Below, piece by piece: positions 1-5,794 of a DNA stretch of 5,794 nt. The first letter of the stretch is position 1. Every line of letters starts with the position of its first letter. Under the pieces are notes generated by a model, which was not told the DNA's origin, did no database searches, and was given only the letters and a program-made list of their open reading frames with translations. Made by a program: the position numbers and the translations under genes. Origin of the DNA: Bacteroidota bacterium (GTDB lineage Bacteria > Bacteroidota > Bacteroidia > UKL13-3); NCBI GenBank assembly GCA_004293295.1, contig RDYC01000349.1, forward strand, positions 1 to 5,794, read 5' to 3'.

Positions 1-3000
1 GAGGTGCTTTAAGTATTTACTTCGCCAATCAACTGAACACCCAAGCTGCCCAGTATAATATTAATAATAATGTTTATCATTCAAGTAATCTATATCCTTT
101 CCGTGTGGGTGGATTTATTACCACCACGTTGGTGAATTTTTCAACAGGCGCGCAAATGCTTGGTTTAATACCCGGTAACAATACGGCTAGTTTATTTTTA
201 TTGCCAGTATTTGATGCAAATATGCGGTCTATTGATCCGCTGTTGGATGGTGCCGCAAATCCAGTAGCAACAGTAGTTTCAGATATTGAGGGTAACTTGC
301 GAAATATTGCTACACCTGATATAGGTGCATTTGAGTTCACCAAAACGCCTAACGATGCAGGTGTTACATCCATTCTTTCACCTGCTAAACCTTTAACAGC
401 AGGTAATAATGATATTAGGGTGGTTATTCGCAATTTTGGATTATTGCCATTAACAGGTGTTGATGTAACTTATCAAATAGGTTTAACTACACACACCTTA
501 TCATATGTTGGTAATATCCCAACTTTAGGATACGATACCGTTACATTTAATGCAACAAGCGGACCTGGCTCAACAAGCCAACAGTATAACTTTACCGGAG
601 GTATTGAAACCATTAAAGTTTGGACATCTATGCCAAATGGGGTTGCTGATATTGTGAACTCAAATGATACAGCATCCAATACATTATGTACCGGAATTAG
701 CGGAAACTTTACCATTGATCCGGCAGGTTCTGGTGCAAGTAATTTTACCAGCATACAGGCCGCTATTGATAAGTTGATATGTGGAGGTGTTTATGGACAC
801 GTTGTGTTTAATTTAGCCCCTGGTACTTACAACGGGCAATTTACCGTTCCTACAATAACAGGTGCCAGTGATACCAGTACGATTACGTTTAAAGCGGCAA
901 ATAACATTGCCTCAAGCGCCATTATTACTGCATCACCTACTTTAGGAACAGCCAATTTTACTATTCGTTTATTGGGTACAAGGTTTGTACGATTTGTGAA
1001 TTTAACGCTGCAAAATACCAATGCAACCAATGGCAGGGTAGTAAGCATAAACACTGACGGACTTACCAATATTATTTCTTCTGATATTGAGATTCGCGGT
1101 TGCATTATTAATGGTGAACCAACCACTACTACGGCTGATGCCAATTCGCTTATTTTTGCCAATACAGGAAACACTACTCCGAATTTAACCTTTGTGGGTA
1201 ACCAATTTAATAATGGTTCTCATGGCATATGGGCTAACGGGCCAAATATTGTTAACCAGTTTTCGCCAAATATTGTTATTGACTCTAACGTGTTTAATAA
1301 CCAATATTATTCAGCCTCTTGGTTAACCAATCGTTCAGCTATACGGTACAGAAATAATACCATTAACCTGAGTAACACAAGTACTTTGGCTTATGGATTA
1401 TACTCTGTTGGCAGCGGAGGAAACAGTTCTATCAGCAACAATGTGATTACAAATCCTTCGGGAACATATGGCATAGCTATGACCCAGCAAGCGTATTATG
1501 CATTGCCAGGCATAGCTTCCATCAGCAACAACGTTATTAACCTAATGAATGCCTCTAACACCCAATATGGTATTAGTATAACCACTTCGTCTCAAGTGGA
1601 TGTTTTTGGCAATACCGTTAAGGTAAATTCGTCAAGTGCTTCTTCATGGGCATTGTATATAGGTGGGCATGCACCTTTCTTAACAGGTATTACCAATTAT
1701 CCAAGGTCAAACACCATTGCCATCAAGAATAATATTTTACATGCACAAGGGGGGTATGCATTTCGTTCAAATGATATCAATGCTGATTCTGCAATTATTG
1801 ATGCATTTGGGATAAACCATAACTTGTATTTTGGCAATACATCAAATGTTGTTTTTGCCAGAGGCAATAATTATGGCAGCAGTAATTTTACCAGTGCTTA
1901 TAGAAACGTTTATTATCCTGGAAGTGATGGTTACTCAAAATTGGCTGATTTGGTATTTACCTCATCAACAAACCTTAAGCCAAACGAGTCGGCCAGTAGC
2001 ATATGGAATGTGAACGGTGGTGCTCAGCCATTGTTCCAAGTGCCATTTGACATTGCCGGACTAAGCAGAAGCCAAACACCTGCCACCGGAACACCTGATA
2101 TTGGAGCTCATGAGGTTTCTCCGAATGTTGAACCAACAAATGCTGTTATTGTAGGAAGCTTGGCATTAGATTCAACCCAAACCATGATGGTGAATGGTGA
2201 TACCGTTGGCTGGATAACTTGGGGTAACTCAGGCACTATGCCAACAGCAATGAGTGTAAAATACTATCCGGGTTCTTTAATTAGCCATAGCCAGAACTAC
2301 AGCACTGGTACAACAGGTCACTCATTAGATGCGTTATGGAAACTTAACTTAACAGGTGGATCATCATATTATTATAACATAAGGTTAAAATATAATCCGT
2401 ACCATCTTGGAACGGTGCCTTCAGAAACGGATATCAGGTTAGCGAATAAAGATACAGGGGCAAGTGCGTTTTGGATTCCTTATCCTTTTAGCACTACCAT
2501 ATTGGATACAAATGCAAATACTTTTGGAGTAAACTTCTCAAGTGTTTCAAACTTATTCACAGGAACAACCGATTTGTCTGCTTTGCCTGTTAACCTCACC
2601 TCATTTCATGCGAAACGTAATGGCATCAATGCGGAACTAAACTGGGTTACTGCCTCGGAGCGAAATTTCAGGTATTTTGAGGTTGAGCGAAGCTTTGACG
2701 GTGGATTATTTGTTGCCATAGACAAGGTAGCAGCTATTGGCAACTCAGGCAATGGCGCACTATACCGTTTTACTGATTTTGGGGTAGCTGAAAAAACTAA
2801 AAATGGCCAGGTATTTTATCGCTTAAAAATGATGGACAGAAATGGTGCTTATGTTTACAGTGAGGTAAGGGTGGTTAGGTTTAATGAGACAACCGCCTCG
2901 TTATTAGTTTATCCAAATCCGTTTAATACAACAATTAGTTTAGAATTAACAGAGGAGATCAGGGAAATTTCTTCAGTGGCTGTATTAGATGTTTATGGCA

Positions 3001-3143
3001 AGTTAGTGGCTCAACTCAACGTTAAAGCCAATGGCAGCAACAAAGTAAGTTTGGCTGAAATAGAATTATTGCCAGCGGGTATTTACATCATTAAATCAAC
3101 CATAAATGGGGTGGAGTACACCAATAAGGTATTGAAGAATTAG
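1..3143 (+). CDS. Giant secreted beta-helix protein with T9SS sorting domain (5' end missing)
   Basis: The frame is open from position 3 (first whole codon) to the TAG at 3141-3143, giving 1046 visible residues. The GTG at 105 is only an internal valine codon, so the true start lies upstream of the window. Visible domains: end of a beta-helix closed by PDIGAFE (residues 105-111); a CARDB-like Ig domain (about 116-229); a second parallel beta-helix (about 234-704) that opens with a SIQAAIDKL stretch and closes with PDIGAHE (698-704); an unassigned beta-rich stretch (705-860); a fibronectin-like domain starting LPVNLTSF with WVTASERN and FEVERS motifs (861-960); and a type A T9SS sorting domain (966-1046) with YPNPF, DVYGKLV and LPAGIYII motifs. 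From family knowledge, such proteins cross the outer membrane through T9SS and are anchored or released after the C-terminal domain is cleaved. The signal peptide would be outside the window. The ligand is unknown; adhesin or polysaccharide binding is only a guess. The gene ends before a strong terminator. Confidence 0.93.
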   Translation, partial: GALSIYFANQLNTQAAQYNINNNVYHSSNLYPFRVGGFITTTLVNFSTGAQMLGLIPGNNTASLFLLPVFDANMRSIDPLLDGAANPVATVVSDIEGNLRNIATPDIGAFEFTKTPNDAGVTSILSPAKPLTAGNNDIRVVIRNFGLLPLTGVDVTYQIGLTTHTLSYVGNIPTLGYDTVTFNATSGPGSTSQQYNFTGGIETIKVWTSMPNGVADIVNSNDTASNTLCTGISGNFTIDPAGSGASNFTSIQAAIDKLICGGVYGHVVFNLAPGTYNGQFTVPTITGASDTSTITFKAANNIASSAIITASPTLGTANFTIRLLGTRFVRFVNLTLQNTNATNGRVVSINTDGLTNIISSDIEIRGCIINGEPTTTTADANSLIFANTGNTTPNLTFVGNQFNNGSHGIWANGPNIVNQFSPNIVIDSNVFNNQYYSASWLTNRSAIRYRNNTINLSNTSTLAYGLYSVGSGGNSSISNNVITNPSGTYGIAMTQQAYYALPGIASISNNVINLMNASNTQYGISITTSSQVDVFGNTVKVNSSSASSWALYIGGHAPFLTGITNYPRSNTIAIKNNILHAQGGYAFRSNDINADSAIIDAFGINHNLYFGNTSNVVFARGNNYGSSNFTSAYRNVYYPGSDGYSKLADLVFTSSTNLKPNESASSIWNVNGGAQPLFQVPFDIAGLSRSQTPATGTPDIGAHEVSPNVEPTNAVIVGSLALDSTQTMMVNGDTVGWITWGNSGTMPTAMSVKYYPGSLISHSQNYSTGTTGHSLDALWKLNLTGGSSYYYNIRLKYNPYHLGTVPSETDIRLANKDTGASAFWIPYPFSTTILDTNANTFGVNFSSVSNLFTGTTDLSALPVNLTSFHAKRNGINAELNWVTASERNFRYFEVERSFDGGLFVAIDKVAAIGNSGNGALYRFTDFGVAEKTKNGQVFYRLKMMDRNGAYVYSEVRVVRFNETTASLLVYPNPFNTTISLELTEEIREISSVAVLDVYGKLVAQLNVKANGSNKVSLAEIELLPAGIYIIKSTINGVEYTNKVLKN
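1092..1829 (+). repeat. Asn-ladder coding repeats of the second beta-helix
   Basis: Degenerate protein-level repeats of the form hydrophobic-x-hydrophobic-x-N-N-[VIT]-[IVF] recur through this stretch. The residue just before the hydrophobic pair is encoded at 1101 (Cys in this copy), 1200, 1287, 1356, 1440, 1530, 1611, 1731 and 1821. The spacings are 23 to 40 residues, mostly 27-30. Two neighbouring copies, both encoding ISNNVI, share the identical 10-mer ATCAGCAACA at 1431 and 1521, exactly 90 bp apart. This is the expected pattern for stacked coils of a right-handed beta-helix with asparagines aligned at one turn. It is a protein structural repeat rather than a mobile or regulatory DNA repeat. 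Confidence 0.7.
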
Positions 3144-3160
3144 TCAACAAATTGGTAGTT

Positions 3161-3199
3161 AAAAGAGGCTGTTTCACATTTAGGAACAGCCTCTTTTTT
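3161..3199 (+). terminator. Intrinsic terminator after the T9SS protein gene
   Basis: A perfect 13-bp stem pairs 3161-3173 (AAAAGAGGCTGTT) with 3185-3197 (AACAGCCTCTTTT); two more pairs (one a G-T wobble) shrink the loop to 7 nt. The right arm runs into six T residues at 3194-3199. It begins 17 bp after the TAG stop. The A-run on the left arm would also give a U-run on the opposite strand, so the hairpin could work in both directions, although no minus-strand gene here needs it. It should separate the surface-protein transcript from ispD. Confidence 0.92.
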
Positions 3200-3230
3200 A
3201 TGGAGTAAAAATGAAACCCGATTATTTCTC

Positions 3231-3238
3231 TATTTTTG
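3231..3238 (+). promoter_or_regulatory. Bacteroidota -7 promoter element of ispD
   Basis: TATTTTTG matches the Bacteroidota housekeeping sigma -7 consensus TAnnTTTG at every fixed position. No clear TTTG -33 element is found about 19 bp upstream (that stretch is A-rich), so the match rests on the -7 box and its position after a terminator. Only 4 nt (GCAA) separate it from the ispD ATG, so transcription would start at or within a base or two of the start codon, which implies a leaderless mRNA. Confidence 0.6.
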
Positions 3239-3242
3239 GCAA

Positions 3243-3920
3243 ATGAATAGTAAATACAGGTATGCTGTTATTGTGGCCGGTGGTTCAGGAAGTCGTATGG
3301 CAACCGAAATACCCAAACAGTTTCTTTTGCTGAATGGTTTACCGGTTTTAATGCATACCATTACCAAATTTAGTCAATGCGGCTGCGAAGCAATTATCGT
3401 TGTACTTCCTCCTTCACAAATCAAATACTGGAAAGAGTTATGTGATCAATACAGGTTTAGTATTGGCCATGAGGTAGTGGAGGGGGGAAATACCAGATTC
3501 GACTCCGTAAAAAACGGACTATTGTCCATAAAAATTAGGGAGGGATTGGTTGCTATACATGATGGTGTAAGGCCTTGTGTAAACCTAAGCATTATTGAAG
3601 ATGGATATCAACATGCACAAAAAGAGGGTTGCGCTATTGCAGCAGTGAGGCCAAAAGATAGTTTGCGGTTACAGCAACAAGATGGCTCAACCGTAAGTGT
3701 AGATAGAGATAAGTACCATTGTGTTCAAACGCCACAAATATTTTACACCAATGAAATTATTAAGGTGTATGAACAGACAACTACCAATCATTTCACAGAT
3801 GATGCTGCTGTTTATGAATCGGCCGGGTTTAAGGTAAGTTTATACGAGGGAGACTACCGAAATATAAAAATTACTACCCCAGAAGATTTACTTCTTGCAG
3901 CAATTCTATTGAATAGCTAA
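3243..3920 (+). CDS. ispD: 2-C-methyl-D-erythritol 4-phosphate cytidylyltransferase (IspD)
   Basis: This cytosolic enzyme joins CTP and 2-C-methyl-D-erythritol 4-phosphate to give CDP-ME and pyrophosphate, the third step of the MEP route to isoprenoid precursors. The 225 residues match the usual size of a stand-alone IspD, with no IspF fusion. Visible motifs: the nucleotide-binding loop AVIVAGGSGSRM followed by PKQ (residues 8-26), with R18 and K25 at the places of E. coli R20 and K27; GGNTRFDSV (81-89); IHDGVRPCV (105-113), whose D107 is the likely metal ligand; VDRDKYHCVQTPQIF (153-167) with R155; TDDAAVYE (185-192); and NIKITTPEDL (207-216) with K209. All expected catalytic positions are present. 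ATG 3243 is the only plausible start: no in-frame ATG or GTG occurs between it and the terminator. No Shine-Dalgarno is present. The gene appears monocistronic, and its TAA overlaps the stop of the convergent dioxygenase gene by 4 bp. Confidence 0.97.
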   Translation: MNSKYRYAVIVAGGSGSRMATEIPKQFLLLNGLPVLMHTITKFSQCGCEAIIVVLPPSQIKYWKELCDQYRFSIGHEVVEGGNTRFDSVKNGLLSIKIREGLVAIHDGVRPCVNLSIIEDGYQHAQKEGCAIAAVRPKDSLRLQQQDGSTVSVDRDKYHCVQTPQIFYTNEIIKVYEQTTTNHFTDDAAVYESAGFKVSLYEGDYRNIKITTPEDLLLAAILLNS

Positions 3921-4873
3921 TGGGTTAACAAATCAATAATTCCTTGTTTGCCCCATTCTTCTATTTCAAGGTCAGTCCATAGTTCAGGATAAAAAATCCG
4001 CTTTTGGAATCGTGGAGGCAAGTATTTTTGCCAGTTTGTTCCACCTGTTGCCGCAATATCTTCAGGGTTACGGTGCAAATATCTTACCGCTGATTTGTAG
4101 TGTTGTAAAGGCCAGTTCACATTCACATTTACATCAAACTGCCTGAGTTGTTCTTTTAGGTCAGCATGTTGTCTATCAACATCACTTAAACTGCTATAAA
4201 CAGCCCAAAGATTTTTTGATGCATACTTTTTCGCTAGGTCAATAAGTTGGTCGCTGTATTTGTTTTCAAACTGGGTTAATGTAAGGGTTTTTTTTCCTGT
4301 AGCAAGTTCCGTAGCACCTGCTTTCCAGTAAATGTATTCAAACAATTCTTCCACCGAGGTGGTTTCAGTAAACTTATCCCTATGGTCTTTATCAATGAGG
4401 TTAACAAAATCAGTGGCACACATCTCAATCATGCGGTATTGCGCACTTTGAAAACCGCTGGCAGGGAGTAAACTCATTCGATATTGCAGGAACTGTTTAT
4501 GGTCCATGCCGTCTACCATAATTTCAAAAGAGTGCGTTAGGTTGCGGAAGTAAGCATTTATTCGCTTTAACCGTTGGGTAAAGAAGGCGGCATCAATATT
4601 GCCTTTTTTTTCAGATATCTGCTCCATTTCATGGAGTGTAAGCCTAAAATAGAGTTCAGTTATTTGATGATAAATAATGAAAATAACTTCATCTTTTATG
4701 GGAGTTCGCGGTTTTTGTAAGGTAAGTAAGGTGTCTACTTCAATATAGTTCCAATAGTCAAGGTAATTTGAGTGGAGTAGCCCTTCAAGGTAAGCTTTTA
4801 AATCCTGACCAGATTTCGTGTATTTACTCTTGAGTTGTTCCAGTAACTTTAATGTTTCCTGATCTAGTTCCAT
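3917..4873 (-). CDS. kynA: Tryptophan 2,3-dioxygenase (divergent bacterial form)
   Basis: Heme enzymes of this family open the indole ring of L-tryptophan with O2 to give N-formylkynurenine, the first step of the kynurenine pathway. At 318 residues it is a normal length for bacterial members. Diagnostic segments: LDYWNYIEVDTLLTLQKP (38-55); DEVIFIIYHQITELYFR (61-77), where F65 and H69 match the active-site Phe and distal His (human F72 and H76); FLQYR then LPASGFQSAQYR (128-147), where F128 and R132 match human F140 and the substrate-carboxylate Arg144; H258 in WPLQHYKSAVR, the likely proximal heme ligand; and ATGGTNWQKYL (275-285), aligned with the human GTGGSSG loop, so T276 corresponds to Thr342. 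Oddities: the usual HDE before the distal helix is KDE, GTGGSS reads ATGGTN, and the His-to-Thr spacing is 18 instead of 14 residues. It follows rmlC by 14 nt without a Shine-Dalgarno and is probably co-transcribed with it. No other kynurenine gene is visible. Confidence 0.93.
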   Translation of the reverse strand: MELDQETLKLLEQLKSKYTKSGQDLKAYLEGLLHSNYLDYWNYIEVDTLLTLQKPRTPIKDEVIFIIYHQITELYFRLTLHEMEQISEKKGNIDAAFFTQRLKRINAYFRNLTHSFEIMVDGMDHKQFLQYRMSLLPASGFQSAQYRMIEMCATDFVNLIDKDHRDKFTETTSVEELFEYIYWKAGATELATGKKTLTLTQFENKYSDQLIDLAKKYASKNLWAVYSSLSDVDRQHADLKEQLRQFDVNVNVNWPLQHYKSAVRYLHRNPEDIAATGGTNWQKYLPPRFQKRIFYPELWTDLEIEEWGKQGIIDLLTH

Positions 4874-4887
4874 ATGGTTTGAAGTGA

Positions 4888-5430
4888 TTAGAATGGCGAA
4901 ATAAGCTGATTAATTGGATTTAACACCTGATCTTTGTCAGATACAATGGGGTTTTGAAGTCCCCAGTCAATACCCAGTTCGGGGTCGTTCCATAAAACGC
5001 CACCTTCGCTTGCCTTACTATAAAAATTGGTGCATTTGTATTCAAATATAGTGTTGTCTCTTAATGTAACAAATCCATGGGCAAATCCGGGTGGAATCCA
5101 AAATTGGAGCATGTTATCCTCCGAAAGTTCCATGCTATAGTGTTGCCCAAAAGTTTTGGAACCTTTACGAATATCTACCACTACATCAAGCACTGCTCCG
5201 GTTACAACACGAACCAGTTTGCCCTGTTCAAATGGCGGTGCCTGAAAGTGCAGCCCACGTAATGCCCCCAAATGAGAAAAGGATTGGTTATCTTGAACAA
5301 ACTCGTGTTTAATGCCTATATCAAAAAAGCGTTGTTTGTTGTAAGGTTCAAAAAAATAGCCCCTAGTATCTTTAAAAACCATGGGTTTAATGATGAGTAG
5401 TCCATCAATAGGCGTATTAATAACTTCCAA
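4888..5430 (-). CDS. rmlC: dTDP-4-dehydrorhamnose 3,5-epimerase (RmlC)
   Basis: This cupin enzyme epimerises dTDP-4-keto-6-deoxyglucose at C3 and C5, the third step in dTDP-L-rhamnose synthesis for surface polysaccharides. The 180 residues are full length. Visible motifs: RGYFFEPYN (23-31); FVQDNQSFSHLGALRGLHFQ (44-63) with R58 and catalytic H61; K71; LDVVVDIRKGS (81-91) with D82; FWIPPGFAHGF (110-120); EYKCTNFYS (130-138) with Y131 and Y137; NDPELGIDW (148-156); and SDKD (164-167), whose D167 is the likely partner of H61. These line up with the known RmlC catalytic set. The start is taken as TTG at 5430: an in-frame TAA lies a few codons upstream, no upstream ATG exists, and the next ATG (Met17) would remove the conserved first strands. 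It is the first gene of a minus-strand operon with the tryptophan dioxygenase. No rmlA, rmlB or rmlD is in the window. Confidence 0.95.
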   Translation of the reverse strand: MEVINTPIDGLLIIKPMVFKDTRGYFFEPYNKQRFFDIGIKHEFVQDNQSFSHLGALRGLHFQAPPFEQGKLVRVVTGAVLDVVVDIRKGSKTFGQHYSMELSEDNMLQFWIPPGFAHGFVTLRDNTIFEYKCTNFYSKASEGGVLWNDPELGIDWGLQNPIVSDKDQVLNPINQLISPF

Positions 5431-5453
5431 AAGACAATAGATTTAATTTATGG

Positions 5454-5461
5454 CAAAAGTA
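5454..5461 (-). promoter_or_regulatory. Bacteroidota -7 promoter element of the rmlC-kynA operon
   Basis: Read on the minus strand, 5461-5454 is TACTTTTG, a full match to TAnnTTTG. A TATG lies 19 nt further upstream at 5481-5484, a three-of-four match to the TTTG -33 box at the expected spacing. Transcription would start near 5448-5450, leaving a leader of roughly 20 nt before the TTG start of rmlC. The leader is AT-rich and has no Shine-Dalgarno. Confidence 0.65.
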
Positions 5462-5467
5462 TAAAAT

Positions 5468-5482
5468 ATTAGCACATTAGCA
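5468..5482. repeat. Short direct repeat ATTAGCA x2 in the divergent promoter region
   Basis: ATTAGCA occurs at 5468-5474 and again at 5476-5482, separated by one base (8-bp period). On the minus strand it fills the spacer between the -33-like and -7 elements of the rmlC promoter. It could be a small operator, but a chance repeat in AT-rich DNA is just as likely. The rest of the 99-bp intergenic stretch holds only the two divergent promoters. Confidence 0.35.
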
Positions 5483-5517
5483 TATTGATGCAGGTACACC
5501 TTTTTAATAAATTATGT

Positions 5518-5525
5518 TACTTTTG
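5518..5525 (+). promoter_or_regulatory. Bacteroidota -7 promoter element of the 5530 gene
   Basis: TACTTTTG is a full match to TAnnTTTG. It is followed by 4 nt (CGTA) and then the ATG at 5530, the same geometry as upstream of ispD. No good -33 TTTG is seen at 19 bp; the nearest TTG (5485-5487) is about 30 bp away. The predicted transcript would begin at or next to the start codon. Confidence 0.62.
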
Positions 5526-5529
5526 CGTA

Positions 5530-5794
5530 ATGGAAGAAAAACCAAAAAACTCAGGAAAGATTTATTATATCATTATTATTTTGATATTAATGGCCTCCAA
5601 TGGACTTTTTATATACAATTACTTTAATACCGATAAAAAACTTGTTCAAACGGAGGAAACCTTATTTGCAACTGATTCAGCCAAAGCAGAGTTAGAAAAA
5701 ATTCTAACAGAAACGCAAGATAACCTGAACTTGTATAAAGGTAAAAACAGCCAATTAGATGCTTACCTTAAAGAAAAGAATGATTCGTTACAAG
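5530..5794 (+). CDS. Membrane-anchored coiled-coil protein of unknown function (3' end missing)
   Basis: The frame is open from ATG 5530 to the window edge, giving 88 residues and one extra base; the C-terminus lies outside. I do not recognise the family. Residues 1-10 are short and basic (EEKPKNSGK), residues 11-31 form one strongly hydrophobic helix (IYYIIIILILMASNGLFIYNY), and the rest is charged and helix-prone (KKLVQTEETLF, AKAELEKIL, LKEKNDSLQ) with coiled-coil-like spacing of Leu/Ile residues. It has no lipobox or obvious signal-peptidase site, so it is probably a single-pass inner-membrane protein with the coiled coil in the periplasm. That topology is inferred, although the positive N-terminus supports it. 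The start is well supported by the -7 element just upstream. It is transcribed divergently from rmlC. A role in envelope organisation would be speculation. Confidence 0.82.
   Translation, partial: MEEKPKNSGKIYYIIIILILMASNGLFIYNYFNTDKKLVQTEETLFATDSAKAELEKILTETQDNLNLYKGKNSQLDAYLKEKNDSLQ

Noticed and set aside
105..107. GTG as the start of the surface-protein gene
   Set aside because: The same frame is open to the window edge and encodes Asn-rich beta-helix sequence upstream (positions 3-104). A secreted protein starting here would also have no signal peptide.
77..433. Minus-strand ORF of 118 codons
   Set aside because: Lies entirely inside the surface-protein gene, where the plus frame has clear domain motifs; the antisense product has no recognisable features. 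The same holds for the minus ORFs at 473-754 and 827-1174.
1831..2013. Plus-strand ORF of 60 codons inside the surface-protein gene
   Set aside because: Out of frame with the well-supported beta-helix coding sequence, and hydrophobic only through frame-shifted AT-rich codons.
3211..3246. An 11-codon ORF (MKPDYFSIFGK) whose TGA overlaps the ispD ATG, resembling a leader peptide
   Set aside because: It lies upstream of the predicted transcription start and after a strong terminator, so it is probably not transcribed. It has no Trp/His-type attenuator content, and an ORF this short is expected by chance.
5077..5312. Two plus-strand ORFs of 61 and 73 codons
   Set aside because: Antisense to the most conserved part of rmlC, with no promoter or family resemblance.
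5492..5505. AGGT-AC-ACCT followed by five T residues, as a possible terminator
   Set aside because: A four-base stem with a 2-nt loop cannot form a stable hairpin, and no plus-strand gene ends there.

Overview
The window reads as chromosomal DNA from a member of the Bacteroidota. Three lines of evidence support this: a very large secreted protein ending in a type IX secretion (Por) sorting domain, three perfect matches to the Bacteroidota -7 promoter element TAnnTTTG just upstream of genes, and no Shine-Dalgarno sequence before any start. The DNA is AT-rich. The order or genus cannot be fixed from the sequence alone; an environmental Chitinophagales/Sphingobacteriales-like lineage is a guess.

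Layout, left to right. (1) Positions 1-3143, plus strand: the C-terminal 1046 residues of a giant extracellular protein whose start lies outside the window. It holds the end of one parallel beta-helix, a CARDB-like Ig domain, a second complete beta-helix, a beta-sandwich stretch, a fibronectin-like domain and the T9SS sorting domain. A strong intrinsic terminator follows at 3161-3199. (2) Positions 3243-3920, plus: ispD, a housekeeping enzyme of the MEP isoprenoid pathway, with its own promoter immediately before the ATG. (3) Positions 3917-4873 and 4888-5430, minus: a two-gene operon, transcribed rmlC (dTDP-4-dehydrorhamnose 3,5-epimerase) then tryptophan 2,3-dioxygenase, 14 nt apart. The dioxygenase stop codon overlaps the ispD stop codon tail-to-tail by 4 bp. 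(4) Positions 5431-5529: a short divergent promoter region. (5) Positions 5530-5794, plus: the first 88 codons of a membrane-anchored coiled-coil protein that runs out of the window.

The genes do not form one obvious pathway: a surface protein, isoprenoid precursor synthesis, sugar-nucleotide synthesis, tryptophan catabolism and an unknown envelope-type protein lie side by side. No CRISPR array, mobile element, tRNA, rRNA, defence cassette or other clearly new system was found. The most interesting signals are two promoters so close to their ATG codons that leaderless mRNAs are predicted, a divergent but apparently intact tryptophan dioxygenase in an operon with rmlC, and the tandem beta-helix layout of the surface protein.
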